Positions 26,954-36,632 of a stretch of DNA of 64,000 bases are shown here, in pieces (the first letter of the stretch is position 1; every line of letters begins with the position of its first letter). Made by a program: the position numbers and the translations under genes. Below the pieces are notes generated by a model that searched no databases, had not been told where the DNA came from, and saw nothing but the letters and a program-made list of their open reading frames with translations. Origin of the DNA: an uncultured Cohaesibacter sp. (GTDB lineage: Bacteria > Pseudomonadota > Alphaproteobacteria > Rhizobiales > Cohaesibacteraceae). The stretch is from positions 992,001-1,056,000 of the forward strand of contig NZ_OY781114.1 in NCBI RefSeq assembly GCF_963676485.1, given 5' to 3'.

Positions 26954-29900
26954 CTATTCCGCCGGACTATGTTCGGTCGGTTTGCGACTGCCATGGAGCA
27001 GGAAGGTCAAGCCGCGCTTGATGTCGCCCCCGACGCCAAACAGACAGGGCACCAGAAACAGCACAAACAAGGTAGCCACAGCCAGACCAAAGACAATGGT
27101 GATCGCCATTGGCTTAAGGAACTGGGCTTGCGGAGAGGTTTCAAACAGCATCGGAGCCAAGCCGCCAACCGTGGTCAACGAGGTCAGCACAACAGCCCGC
27201 AAGCGGTCGCAGCTCGCCCCGATCGCTGCGTGACGCAGGGTCTGTCCGTGGGCGATACGCTCATCCAGACGGCTGACCAGAATGATCGAGTCATTGACAA
27301 GAATACCCGCAAGGCCCAACAGCCCGATCAGTGACAGGATGGTCAATTGGAAGCCGAGCAAATAGTGCCCGAGGATCGCTCCGACCAACCCGAAGGGAAT
27401 GATCATCATGATCGCGAATGGGCGCGTGTAGGAGGCAAAGATCCAGGCCAGAATGATATAGATCGCCGCCAGCGCAATCATCAGGCCAATGCGCAGATCG
27501 TCAAAGGCATCCATGCGCTCTTCGTTGCGGCCGGAGAAATGATAGTCAATGCCATATTGGCTGGCGACCTGAGGCATCAGGGTGCGATCCAGTTCAGCAA
27601 CCAGCTCGGTTGCCGTCACGACATTGGCATCCACATCTGCCGTCACGGCAATGGTGGTCTTGCCATCAAAACGCTGGATCGAGGAGAAGCCCTGCCGGTC
27701 GGAGATATCAACCACTTCGGTGAGTGGCACGAAACTGCCTTGCGGGCTCTTTAGCCAAAGACTGCGCAGGCTATCCACATTGGCATGGGAAAGCCGCTTC
27801 AGGCGCACTTCCACCTCCTCGTCCAGAATGGCCAACTTGCGGGCCGTGCGGCCTTCAATCAGATCACGCACCTGCTCGCCAACGGTCTGGGAAGTGAAGC
27901 CCAGACTACGTCCGCGGGGCGTGAGCGCCAGCGTCAGTTCCGGTTTGCCATAGGGCATATTATCGTCCAGTTCGCTGACACCCGGATAGGCCGACAGGCG
28001 CTCTTGCAGATCAAGGGAGGCGCGCTTGAGTACATCCGGACTGCCGCCCGTCAGGCGGATATCAAGATCGGCCCCCGGAGGTCCACCGCGCTGGCCGCGA
28101 ATGGAGGCACGTTTCAACCCGGCTATTTCCGGCATGTTGCGATTGAGCGCGCGGATGAATGCAGGCGTGCGGATGCTGCGCTGCTCGGATGGCGTCAACC
28201 GCAGGCGCAGGGAGGCCACATTGTCTGCTGTGGTACGGCCAGACTGGCCCAGCGTGACGAAGGATGCGATTACCAGCTTTTCACCCTTACCGATTTCCTG
28301 CTCGGTCTTGTAGATGACATCATCCACGCGCTTGGCAATCCTCACTGCGTCTTCTTCCAGAATGCCCACATTGAAGGTCATGGCAACGGTGACGGTTTCC
28401 GCTTCGGCTGAAGGGAAGAAAACAAAGCCCACCCGTCCGCCTGCCACAAGACCGCCCATGATTGTCATTGCGGCAATACAGATTGCCAGCGTCGTATAAC
28501 GCCAATCATAAGACAAGGTCACAATCTTGCGGAACGGACCGTCCCTTAACGCATTGAAACCCTTGTCAAACCGCCTGCGGAAAGCACTCTCGCTCATGCG
28601 GCCATGATTGGCGCGAAAATCGGTACGGCGCAGCTTGCGCACGTGCAACGCTTCGATAAGGATGGAAATTGCCGCAGAGAGAGCAATGAAGACCAACAAT
28701 GCAACCATGCTGCCCTCAGCGAACAGGCCATGCAGCCACTGCCAGAGCGATTGGGTAGCGCCGCCGAATTTGGCCACCATTTCAGGCGAAAGGCCGTAAA
28801 AGAGAACCATGGGCATCAACAGAATGAGGCCAATGGTTATCACCCGCCGCACGCTCCAGCTCCGGTTGTGGGTGGGTGTCATGGAATGGGCCAGATGGCC
28901 AGGCAAAATGAAGAAGCACTCCACAAAGCTCGCCGTCAGAACGGCAATGACAACCAGAGGCAAAACGCCCATCATCTGGCCGATCACCCCACCGATCAGA
29001 AGGATCGGACCAAAGGCGGCAATGGTCGTCAGCGACGCTGCAGTAACGGGCAGTAACATGCGGCTACCGCCCCCTTGCGCGGCTACCGGCCCCGGATCGC
29101 CTGCTTGATAACGGGTGGTCGTCTCCTCCCCCACGACAATGGCGTCATCCACAATGACCCCCAACATCATGATGAAGGAGAAGAGCGACATCATGTTGAT
29201 GCTTTGGCCCAATGCCAGCAGCACAACGCAGGACGCCAGCATCGAGATGGGAATACCGGCCGTGACCCAAAGCGCGGTGCGCAGATTGAGAAACAGCGCC
29301 AGAATGACCATCACCAGAATGATGCCGGAGGCGGCATTCTTGACCAGCAACAGGATGCGATCCACCAAAGCTTCGGCCAAGGCGTCATATTGGGTAATCT
29401 TCAGCGTTGGCGGGAAAACGCCATCAATGGATTTGAGATAGCCGTTGACGATGGCCGATGCTTCAAGAGAGTCTGCTGTGGGAGCCCGCCGGACGATCAG
29501 CTGGATCGCGGATTCGCCGCGCATGATGCCCCGCACCTGATCGGGGTCCAGCCGACGCTCGACACGCGCAATATCGCCCAGCGCCACGCTGGAGCCATCG
29601 ATGCCGGACATGATCTTGATGTCCGAGAGGCTTTCCGGCGTTTCTTCATTTGCCAGCGTACGGACCTGTTTCTCGAACCCGTCCTTGACATTGCCAGAAG
29701 GCAGATCACGGCTGTTGGAGGCGATCTGACTGCCGATATCCTGCACGGTAAGTCCAAGGCGTCGCATATCATAATCGGATAGCCCGACAAAAAATTCTTC
29801 ATCGCGCAGGCCGGTAAAATCCACCGTATCAATGCCGCGGTCGATCAGATCATCGCGGATTTCCTTGGCAAATCCTCGCAGAGATGCCTCATCAAAAGGT

Positions 29901-30355
29901 CCGGACAGGATCAATCGTGCCACATCATCGCGGAACTGGCGATAGGAGACGGTTGGATCATCGGCGAGATCGGGCAGCGTGTTGATCAAATCAACAGCGG
30001 ATTCCACATCCCGCAAGGCCTGGGACATGTCCACGCCCTGCTTGAATTCGAGGATAATATAGGCGCTGCCTTCTCGTGCATAAGAGGTTACTTTATCCAT
30101 GCCATCGATAAAGCGCACCTTCGGCTCGATGATTTCGAGAATATTGGCTTCGACATCTTCAGCGCTGGCACCAGACCAACTGACGGAAATCTCGATTGTG
30201 TCTGAATCAATCGTCGGGAAAAACTGGCTATTCATGCGCGACAGGGAAAACAGGCCTGCCACGAGCAGAATGATCATCAACAGATTGGCGGCGTTGGGGT
30301 GATGCACGAAAAAGCCGACCAGCCCCCGCTTGCCATCCTTGTCAAACCGGCTCAT
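26954..30355 (-). CDS. RND efflux transporter permease (AcrB/HAE1-like)
   Basis: A 1133-residue inner-membrane RND pump with the expected two halves of six helices and large periplasmic loops. First helix NAANLLMIILLVAGLFSL; proton-relay region GVIVDDAIVVGEET in helix 4 (Asp pair); second-half helices ILVNDSIILVSRLDE. It is longer than AcrB, with an extra segment of about 50 residues near 555-605 between helix 6 and the second half. Coupled by ATGA overlap to the adaptor gene. No outer-membrane factor gene is present, so it must borrow one. Confidence 0.92.
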   Translation of the reverse strand: MSRFDKDGKRGLVGFFVHHPNAANLLMIILLVAGLFSLSRMNSQFFPTIDSDTIEISVSWSGASAEDVEANILEIIEPKVRFIDGMDKVTSYAREGSAYIILEFKQGVDMSQALRDVESAVDLINTLPDLADDPTVSYRQFRDDVARLILSGPFDEASLRGFAKEIRDDLIDRGIDTVDFTGLRDEEFFVGLSDYDMRRLGLTVQDIGSQIASNSRDLPSGNVKDGFEKQVRTLANEETPESLSDIKIMSGIDGSSVALGDIARVERRLDPDQVRGIMRGESAIQLIVRRAPTADSLEASAIVNGYLKSIDGVFPPTLKITQYDALAEALVDRILLLVKNAASGIILVMVILALFLNLRTALWVTAGIPISMLASCVVLLALGQSINMMSLFSFIMMLGVIVDDAIVVGEETTTRYQAGDPGPVAAQGGGSRMLLPVTAASLTTIAAFGPILLIGGVIGQMMGVLPLVVIAVLTASFVECFFILPGHLAHSMTPTHNRSWSVRRVITIGLILLMPMVLFYGLSPEMVAKFGGATQSLWQWLHGLFAEGSMVALLVFIALSAAISILIEALHVRKLRRTDFRANHGRMSESAFRRRFDKGFNALRDGPFRKIVTLSYDWRYTTLAICIAAMTIMGGLVAGGRVGFVFFPSAEAETVTVAMTFNVGILEEDAVRIAKRVDDVIYKTEQEIGKGEKLVIASFVTLGQSGRTTADNVASLRLRLTPSEQRSIRTPAFIRALNRNMPEIAGLKRASIRGQRGGPPGADLDIRLTGGSPDVLKRASLDLQERLSAYPGVSELDDNMPYGKPELTLALTPRGRSLGFTSQTVGEQVRDLIEGRTARKLAILDEEVEVRLKRLSHANVDSLRSLWLKSPQGSFVPLTEVVDISDRQGFSSIQRFDGKTTIAVTADVDANVVTATELVAELDRTLMPQVASQYGIDYHFSGRNEERMDAFDDLRIGLMIALAAIYIILAWIFASYTRPFAIMMIIPFGLVGAILGHYLLGFQLTILSLIGLLGLAGILVNDSIILVSRLDERIAHGQTLRHAAIGASCDRLRAVVLTSLTTVGGLAPMLFETSPQAQFLKPMAITIVFGLAVATLFVLFLVPCLFGVGGDIKRGLTFLLHGSRKPTEHSPAE

Positions 30356-31821
30356 TGGGATGCCCTCCTCTTGGAGCCTGTTTCAGGCGCACCACTCCCC
30401 GTTCCACTTTCTGGGCCACCTTCAGGGCTGCTTGCAGGGCTTTTTTCCAAGGCGGGCACAACGAGCTTCAATCCCGGGCCAGCTTCGGCAACACGGGTGG
30501 TAACAATCTGGGCCCCCGGCTTGAAGGCCGTGCCATCGATCAAAGCATTGTCACCAAGATAGGCCAGCACCTTGACCTCTCTTGGAGCCATACGACCGTC
30601 TTCGTTGACATAAACGAGATCGCCGCCATAAATCGCGGCCTGCGGAATGGAGATGGCATTTTCATAGACCTGATCAGGCACCAGTAACTCAACGAAAGTG
30701 CCAGCTCTCAGCCCGGCATCCGGCTCAAGCCGGGCATAGACCTCGATCCCCCCGTTGGCCGCATTCACCTCTGGGGTGATCCGCGTGATGGCCGCCTCAT
30801 GGGTTCGAACCTCCTCACCAAGCTGCCAGTTGACCTTTATGCTTCGGCCTATCAGTTCGGCCCCTTCAGAGGTGAGGCGCCCATATTGTGCGTCAGAAAG
30901 GGTGAAACGCACATCCATTTCGTTGGGGTCGTAAAGGGACACAAGGGTGTCATTGCCCGAAACCGAGCGGCCCAACTCGACAGATTTGCTCTGTACCAAA
31001 CCCCTGTAGGGTGCATTCAGAGTGGTGTTGGCAAGGTTGCGGCGCGCTTGCTCCAGCCGCCAGTCGAGCCGCTCCAGATTGGCTTTTTGCTGTTCAATCT
31101 TGGAGGCAAGCACTTCGAGATTGAACTGACGGCTTTCCACGCTCTGCTGCCTCTGGGAGACTGTCAGCCTGCGGGTTTCAAGCGCCTGTTGCGTCAGGCT
31201 GCCGCTTGCCGCCAGCGTTTCGGCCCTATCCAGATCTTTCTGTGCCAGTGTCAGTTGCTCCTTGAGCCGCTCCAAATCCACCTTGTCACTTTCAAGGGAG
31301 ACTTCACTGGAGCGCAGCTGCGCTTCTGCTTCCCGAAGATTGGCTTCGGCCTCACGCACGGCACCCTCATAATCAAAGGGATCGATGCGCACCAGCGCTT
31401 CCCCTTCCTTGACGATCTGACCTGTCTGCAATTGTGGATTGACCCAGACCACTTCCCCGCTCACCAGCGCGCGCAGCTCCACCGGGCGAGCAGCGGACAC
31501 CGTGCCATAAAGAATGATATCTGGCTGAAGGGCAGAGGGCGTTGCGGGTTTGATTTCAACCGCATAGCTCTTCTCGCTCGCGGGACGCCGATTGACATCA
31601 GGCTTTGACGCCACCATTTGCCAGGCAACAAAGCCACCAGCTGCAATCACCAGAACAGGCAGGATGAGTTTGAACGCACCGCGAAGCCAGCGTGCAAGAG
31701 AGGATGGCCGTGCCTTCTTTTCCGCAGAGGTCCGAGGATATGCAGGCTCATGGGCCAGCGGGGTTTCAGCTTGCTCTGTCGTCTGGCTTGGCTTGAGGTC
31801 TTTGCTATGATCGTTCATCAT
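30352..31821 (-). CDS. RND efflux periplasmic adaptor (membrane fusion protein)
   Basis: A 489-residue adaptor: cytoplasmic N-terminus of about 45 residues, one membrane anchor (ALKLILPVLVIAAGGFVAW region), lipoyl-like half (GEVVWVNPQLQTGQIVKEGEALVRID), a long alpha-hairpin coiled coil (about residues 160-270), the second lipoyl half (LNAPYRGLVQSKSVELGRSV) and beta-barrel domain. It links the RND pump to an outer-membrane channel. The two adjacent Met codons (31821, 31818) are both possible starts. First gene of the pair. Confidence 0.91.
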   Translation of the reverse strand: MMNDHSKDLKPSQTTEQAETPLAHEPAYPRTSAEKKARPSSLARWLRGAFKLILPVLVIAAGGFVAWQMVASKPDVNRRPASEKSYAVEIKPATPSALQPDIILYGTVSAARPVELRALVSGEVVWVNPQLQTGQIVKEGEALVRIDPFDYEGAVREAEANLREAEAQLRSSEVSLESDKVDLERLKEQLTLAQKDLDRAETLAASGSLTQQALETRRLTVSQRQQSVESRQFNLEVLASKIEQQKANLERLDWRLEQARRNLANTTLNAPYRGLVQSKSVELGRSVSGNDTLVSLYDPNEMDVRFTLSDAQYGRLTSEGAELIGRSIKVNWQLGEEVRTHEAAITRITPEVNAANGGIEVYARLEPDAGLRAGTFVELLVPDQVYENAISIPQAAIYGGDLVYVNEDGRMAPREVKVLAYLGDNALIDGTAFKPGAQIVTTRVAEAGPGLKLVVPALEKSPASSPEGGPESGTGSGAPETGSKRRASQ

Positions 31822-32201
31822 CTCTGGTCAATGGTTCTAACCGGATCTGCTGAGAATGCCTCAATATTTCCGGTTTTTAAAATTCAGGCTCGGGCTCGAA
31901 GCAATAATTTTCAGGGAGTTTGGCATAGAATGGCAAATCTTCCGACCCACTTTATACGGCCCGGTATCGCCGGTGGTTTAGCCCATAAAGTCTGTCATAT
32001 TTCAGAAAGCTGGCCCCGATTTTCCGCAAGCTGATGCTCTCTCCCTTAAGGCAGCTGGTTCCCAGACCTGCCATTCCCCCAATGGTCGGGCTCACTGTCT
32101 CCTAGTAAGAAGTGGCCCTTCTCCTTATGGGTTATTCCAGCCTTGCAGACTTGGTGCAATCAAATCTTTGCACTTTTTTGTATCAAATAGAAATAAGCGG
32201 A
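31822..32201. other. Non-coding gap upstream of the efflux pair
   Basis: About 380 bases without a credible gene. It should contain the efflux promoter. I found no clear TetR- or MarR-type operator and no regulator gene adjoins. Confidence 0.45.
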
Positions 32202-32235
32202 AACAAAAAAGCCACCCGCAATCGAGTGGCTTTTC
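32202..32235 (-). terminator. Intrinsic terminator of hslO
   Basis: On the minus strand AAAAGCCAC and GTGGCTTTT pair around a ten-base loop and run into TTTTTTG, 50 bases past the hslO stop. Confidence 0.85.
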
Positions 32236-32284
32236 CGTTCATTGATGATAGAGGCTCTCACACAACCTGACCGGCCTGCTGCCC

Positions 32285-33280
32285 TTACCCCTTGGCGGTT
32301 TTGGCAACGTCCTCGGGATCAAACTCATAGTGAGCGCTGCAGAATTCGCATGTCACCTCGATCTTGCCATCGACGACCATGTCCTTCATTTCTTCGGGAT
32401 CGAAATTCTTGAACATCTCGCTGATCCGCTCACGGCTGCATGTGCAGCGATCAAAGATCGGCATGGCTTCAAAAACCCGCGGCCCATTTTCATGAAACAG
32501 CCTGTAGAGCAGGGTTTCTGCGGAAACATCAGGGTCGGTCAGTTCGTGATCATCCACGGTATTGACCAACGCCTCGCATTCGCGCCATGCATCAACCTCG
32601 GTGACGTGGTGGGTCTTTTGCATGTCCGGATCAGGATGGTCGCCCGGGTGCAGGTCCCGATGGGGGATGTCTTCTGAGGAATGCGGCAGATATTGCACCA
32701 GCAACCCTCCGGCGATCCATTCGCTTTTGGCCGGACCGTCTTCCTGCTTGGATACCATCTCGGTAACAGCAAGGCGCACCCGCGTGGGCAACTGCTCTGA
32801 CTGCATGAAATAGGCATGGGCGGCATCTTCAAGGCTTTTGCCATCAAGAACGACAACACCTTGATAGCGGTTCATATATTGCCCCTGATCGATGGTCATG
32901 ACCAGATGCCCCTCGCCCAGCAGCTGCTCGGGGCGCGTTTCCCCCTTCTCAATCAACTGCTTGAGGGCCTCTTCGTCAAAGCGGACATAGGCCCGCACCG
33001 CGTCCGGCGCATTATAGTCCACCACAAGCATATTGACCGCGCCCTTGGTCTGGACCTGCAGAATGAACTTGCCCTCGAATTTCAGGGATGAGCCCAGAAG
33101 GGAGGTCAGCGCAATGGCCTCCGCCAGAAGCCGGTTGACAGCATCTGGATAATCGTGGCGTTGAATGATCCCCGTTACGGTCTCATTGAGATGGACCATC
33201 CGTCCGCGCACGTCCAATCCATCGACCTGAAAAGGCAAGACGCGGTCCAGCGGAGAGACGATATTGGTTTGTTCGGTCAT
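32285..33280 (-). CDS. hslO: Redox-regulated chaperone Hsp33
   Basis: A 331-residue Hsp33. The C-terminal zinc switch is intact: CTC at 279-281 and CEFC at 311-314, which bind zinc when reduced and form disulfides on oxidative heat stress to activate holdase activity. The N-terminal domain begins near FQVDGLDVRGRMVHL, with LLGSSLKFEGKFILQ typical. The stop is followed by a strong terminator. It lies downstream of argF by 286 bases, on the same strand; the two genes are often neighbours in alphaproteobacteria. Confidence 0.95.
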   Translation of the reverse strand: MTEQTNIVSPLDRVLPFQVDGLDVRGRMVHLNETVTGIIQRHDYPDAVNRLLAEAIALTSLLGSSLKFEGKFILQVQTKGAVNMLVVDYNAPDAVRAYVRFDEEALKQLIEKGETRPEQLLGEGHLVMTIDQGQYMNRYQGVVVLDGKSLEDAAHAYFMQSEQLPTRVRLAVTEMVSKQEDGPAKSEWIAGGLLVQYLPHSSEDIPHRDLHPGDHPDPDMQKTHHVTEVDAWRECEALVNTVDDHELTDPDVSAETLLYRLFHENGPRVFEAMPIFDRCTCSRERISEMFKNFDPEEMKDMVVDGKIEVTCEFCSAHYEFDPEDVAKTAKG

Positions 33281-33434
33281 CTGGCTTACTTTCCTATGGC
33301 ACCCAAAGGGACAAATCGCATCATGCTCATTGCTTTTGCGTCATCCGGGGCGGGCCCTGTTCATCCCGGCTCTGTCAGCATCGTGGGGATCGGGCGCACA
33401 GTCTGTTCATTAGCTTTCGTTCATTCAAAGGCAA

Positions 33435-33462
33435 AGGGCGGATACGCTTGTATCCACCCTTG
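33435..33462 (-). terminator. Hairpin downstream of argF
   Basis: AAGGGCGGATAC and GTATCCACCCTT pair with one mismatch over a four-base loop, about 105 bases past the argF stop. Only a short T-containing stretch follows on the minus strand, so termination is probable but not certain. Confidence 0.5.
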
Positions 33463-33566
33463 TCTCTATTTCAGTTGCGCTCGTCAAGTCCGGCAGGATG
33501 CCTGGCAGCAGTCCGGTTTCTCACCATCTTGCCCCGCACCTAAAGCCTTGGTGCATAGTCTTGGAC

Positions 33567-34502
33567 TTATTCGTCGCCGATGGCCTTGCGGAAACACCAA
33601 GCCATCACGCCCTTTTGCGCATGCAAACGGTTTTCTGCTTCGTCGAACACCACAGATTGCGGTCCGTCGATCACTTCGTCCGTCACTTCCTCGCCCCGAT
33701 GGGCAGGCAGGCAATGCATGAACAGAGCATCATCCTTGGCAAGCTCCATCAATTTGGTGTTGACCTGATAAGGTTTCAAGAGATTATGGCGATGCTCTGC
33801 ATCTTCATCGCCCATCGAGACCCATGTATCGGTGATAATGAGGTCGGATTGGCTGGCGGCATCTTCTGCGCTATTGCACAATTCGATGCGCACTCCGCGT
33901 TCGCGCAGGCGATCAATGACCGAGAAGTCGGTCATCAGCTCTTCCGGGATAGCAATCCGCATGGTGAAATCAAAATGCTCGGCAGCGTGAAGCCAGGATG
34001 CCAGCACATTGTTATAGTCGCCCACCCAAGTGACGGTCTTGCCTTCAAGCGAGCCGCGATGCTCCTCATATGTCATGATGTCCGCCATGATCTGGCAGGG
34101 ATGCGAATAATAGGTCAGACCATTGATGACCGGAACAGTCGCATAGTCAGCCAACTCGGCCACGGCTTCGTGATCAAGCATACGGATCATGATGCCATCG
34201 ACAAAGCGGGACAGTACGCGGGCCGTATCGGGGATGCTTTCGCCACGCCCCAGCTGCATTTCTGCGCCGGTCAGCATCAACGGCGTTCCGCCCAGCTCTC
34301 GCACACCAACATCAAAAGAGACGCGCGTGCGCGTAGACGGCTTATCGAAGACAAGGGCGATCACCTTGTCTTCGAGCATGTCAGTCCGGCGCTTGGTTTT
34401 GCGCGCATCCTTGATCTTGTGCGCGGTGGCCAGAATAGTCTTCAGATCTTCGGTCTTCTGCGTCTCCAAATCGACGAAATGGCGCGTGGCATTATTCGAC
34501 AT
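33567..34502 (-). CDS. argF: Ornithine carbamoyltransferase
   Basis: A 311-residue anabolic carbamoyltransferase joining ornithine and carbamoyl phosphate to citrulline. The carbamoyl phosphate loop is [13 protein letters not shown], the HPCQ motif is present, WVGDYNNV follows, and the ornithine/catalytic cysteine block is [15 protein letters not shown] 34502 is used; a TTG three codons upstream is possible, and GGGGG lies ahead of both. It follows argD by 18 bases, so the pair is an operon. Confidence 0.95.
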   Translation of the reverse strand: MSNNATRHFVDLETQKTEDLKTILATAHKIKDARKTKRRTDMLEDKVIALVFDKPSTRTRVSFDVGVRELGGTPLMLTGAEMQLGRGESIPDTARVLSRFVDGIMIRMLDHEAVAELADYATVPVINGLTYYSHPCQIMADIMTYEEHRGSLEGKTVTWVGDYNNVLASWLHAAEHFDFTMRIAIPEELMTDFSVIDRLRERGVRIELCNSAEDAASQSDLIITDTWVSMGDEDAEHRHNLLKPYQVNTKLMELAKDDALFMHCLPAHRGEEVTDEVIDGPQSVVFDEAENRLHAQKGVMAWCFRKAIGDE

Positions 34503-34520
34503 GGTTTGCAATCCCCCTCA

Positions 34521-35714
34521 TTATTGACTGTCTGCCTTTGCAGCACGCATGTTATTGAACGCCCGCTCCAAGGCCTGGAGTGCAAAATCTATTTCTTCCT
34601 GACCAATGGTCAGAGGCGGAGCCAACCGCAAGACATTGTCACCAGCCCCCACGGTCAAAAGACCTTCCTTGCGGAGTTCGGCAACCAGATCGGCTGGCGG
34701 TATTTTCAGTTTGAGGCCAAGAAGCAATCCCCGCCCCCTTATCTCTTCAACGAAATCCGGATAGGCATCCACCAATCCCGCAAGGCTTTGCTTCAAAACT
34801 AAGCCTGTTTTTGCAACATTGTCCAGAAACCCCTCTTCCAGAACCACATCAAGCACGGCATTGCCCACGGCCATGGCAAGCGGATTGCCACCGTAAGTTG
34901 AACCATGTGTCCCGGGGACCATTACCGCTGCAACCTCTTCTGTTGCCAGACAGGCTCCCATGGGGAAACCGCCGCCAATGCCCTTGGCAATAGCCATGAT
35001 GTCCGGCTCGATGCCAGCCTCCTGATAAGCGAACAGATGACCGGTACGGCCTACACCCGTCTGCACTTCGTCAAGAATTAACAGGATGTCGGTTTCATCG
35101 CACAAATTCCTCAGAGCTTTCAGGAAGGATGGCTCGAATTCCCGAATGCCGCCCTCGCCCTGAATTGGCTCAAGCAGAATGCCGGCGGTGGCCTCATTGA
35201 TCGATTGTTTCACCAATTCGATATCCAGAGCTGGCAAACTCTCAAAGCCCGGCGCTTTGGGTCCGAACCCTTCGAGATATTTGGCCTGACCGCCCGCAGC
35301 GATCGTGGCCAGCGTCCGTCCGTGAAACGCCCCTTCAAATGTGAGGATCGTAAACCGCTCCGGAGCGCCCTTATCATACTGATAGCGCCTTGCGGTTTTT
35401 ACCGCACATTCGACGGCTTCTGCACCGGAATTTGTGAAAAAGACCTTGTCGGCAAAGGTTGCAGCACAAAGACGCTCAGCCAGTTTGGCCTGCCCTGGAA
35501 TGTCATACAAGTTTGAAACATGCCAAAGCTTATCGGCCTGATCTTTCAGGGCTTGCACGAGATGCGGATGGGCATGCCCGAGGCTATTCACCGCAATTCC
35601 TGCAGCAAAATCAAGAAAGCGTCGCTCATCTCGCGTCGTAAGCCAGGCGCCTTCTCCCTTTTCGAATTCGAGGTTGGCTCTTGCATATGAGGCATACAGC
35701 GAAGATTGCGTCAT
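34521..35714 (-). CDS. argD: Acetylornithine aminotransferase
   Basis: A 397-residue class III PLP aminotransferase acting at the fourth step of arginine synthesis (and possibly on succinyl-diaminopimelate). PLP features: [30 protein letters not shown], and the Schiff-base lysine in [15 protein letters not shown] 35714 (MTQSSLY) has GAGG nine bases upstream; a longer frame to 35801 has no ribosome site. One base separates its start from the stop of a possible short leader ORF, and a promoter-terminator structure lies about 215 bases upstream. Confidence 0.94.
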   Translation of the reverse strand: MTQSSLYASYARANLEFEKGEGAWLTTRDERRFLDFAAGIAVNSLGHAHPHLVQALKDQADKLWHVSNLYDIPGQAKLAERLCAATFADKVFFTNSGAEAVECAVKTARRYQYDKGAPERFTILTFEGAFHGRTLATIAAGGQAKYLEGFGPKAPGFESLPALDIELVKQSINEATAGILLEPIQGEGGIREFEPSFLKALRNLCDETDILLILDEVQTGVGRTGHLFAYQEAGIEPDIMAIAKGIGGGFPMGACLATEEVAAVMVPGTHGSTYGGNPLAMAVGNAVLDVVLEEGFLDNVAKTGLVLKQSLAGLVDAYPDFVEEIRGRGLLLGLKLKIPPADLVAELRKEGLLTVGAGDNVLRLAPPLTIGQEEIDFALQALERAFNNMRAAKADSQ

Positions 35715-35715
35715 T

Positions 35716-35832
35716 TTACTTATCCTCGTCCCAAGACAAAGGTCTCCTGATATAAACTCTGCCTCTTTGTGGCAGAAAGTCGAGCAGCCAGCCCGCAACA
35801 AGACAGAGCATGGTCACTCCCATGAAAGCCAT
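35716..35832 (-). CDS. Possible leader peptide or small membrane protein upstream of argD
   Basis: A 38-codon ORF (or 31 codons from the Met at 35811, which has GGGAG five bases ahead). It encodes one hydrophobic stretch, [14 protein letters not shown], followed by a basic and then acidic tail ending in SWDEDK. Its TAA is one base from the argD ATG, so its translation would be coupled to argD. I do not recognise it; no run of arginine codons is present, so it is not an obvious arginine attenuator peptide. Confidence 0.35.
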   Translation of the reverse strand: MAFMGVTMLCLVAGWLLDFLPQRGRVYIRRPLSWDEDK

Positions 35833-35927
35833 TCCCGAATGCCTTCCTGTTCTGGATCTGCCCGAATATCGGGGAGCATGAGAGCCAGGAACACAGCAGA
35901 CAGAATGGCAGGAATACAACAAAAAAA

Positions 35928-35987
35928 GCCGCTCCAACGGCGGCTGTTGAAGGTCCTTCTATTGCAAGAATGTGCCCTAGTTGTCAA
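35928..35987 (-). promoter_or_regulatory. Promoter followed at once by intrinsic terminator: putative argD attenuator or tiny RNA
   Basis: On the minus strand TTGACA (35987-35982), a 17-base spacer and CAATAG (35964-35959) make a promoter. About 12 bases on, AGCCGC and GCGGCT pair over a seven-base loop and end in seven T (35947-35922), a strong terminator. Two other pairings compete: GAAGG with CCTTC just before it, and CTTCAAC with GTTGGAG, which would disrupt the terminator stem. Any read-through enters argD. Confidence 0.55.
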
Positions 35988-36349
35988 TCAAAGACTGCAC
36001 CTCAACCGTGAAATTTTATGCTGCAAAAGGATAAATCCACAGAATATTATACAGAAGCATGGATGGCGATGGTCGTTTGCTTTTGTGAAACCATTTTCAT
36101 AGCCTTCTCTGGACAGGGCTCCCAAGGCGGTTGACTCTCCAGCTCCGGCCACCCTATTTGGTCACCACCATCCAATCTGAGACCATCGTATGAGAATAAA
36201 GTGTTTCACATTACAACCAGCTCGATTTTGCACAACCCTTAGGATGCATATGGTGATAAAAGCGCCATAGGCAACCCAATCGCCGCAGATTTAAGCACCT
36301 GCTGCGCAAAAGAAAACCAACAGGGATATTCAACAGTTAATCACACCTT
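35988..36349. other. Non-coding gap between argD leader and gcrA region
   Basis: About 360 AT-leaning bases with no credible ORF on either strand. No tRNA-like structure seen. Confidence 0.5.
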
Positions 36350-36358
36350 ATCCACAAG
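36350..36358 (+). promoter_or_regulatory. Consensus DnaA box upstream of gcrA
   Basis: TTATCCACA, an exact DnaA box, stands 275 bases before gcrA; a second near-match in reverse (TGAGGATAA, one mismatch) follows at about 36373, and a GANTC site (GATTC) near 36424. In Caulobacter, DnaA activates gcrA transcription, so this fits the known circuit. Confidence 0.6.
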
Positions 36359-36632
36359 CAATCAACAAATGGATGAGGATAAATTCAAAAAACCGTTGTC
36401 AAGCGATTTTTGGACAATTGTTGATTCGATTAGTTGGGGAAAAGGGGTAAATTGGCCCCGCATCCAGTTGCGGCAGACTCCAACCGTATAGTAGTTTACG
36501 ATTTATTAACGAATAGCTATCGTGCGGCAAAAATCAAATCCACTTATGAAGGACAAACCATTGGTTGTGCTCGCATAACCAGATGCGGTTTTCGGTTTGC
36601 CTTCTTTAACAGTCTAGACGGAGGCTTTTTAT

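Noticed and set aside
30800-30820. A GGTTCGAACC motif like a tRNA T-arm
   Set aside because: It lies inside the conserved efflux adaptor gene, and no acceptor stem or anticodon arm can be built around it.
35833-35937. Upstream half of a 73-codon minus-strand frame ahead of argD
   Set aside because: It starts within the terminator hairpin, has no ribosome site and a residue mix unlike protein; only the last 31-38 codons are kept as a candidate.
36350-36430. Replication origin on the basis of a DnaA box in AT-rich DNA
   Set aside because: Only one exact box and one near-match are present, no 13-mer array or typical origin neighbours (hemE, dnaA, parAB); regulation of gcrA is the simpler reading.
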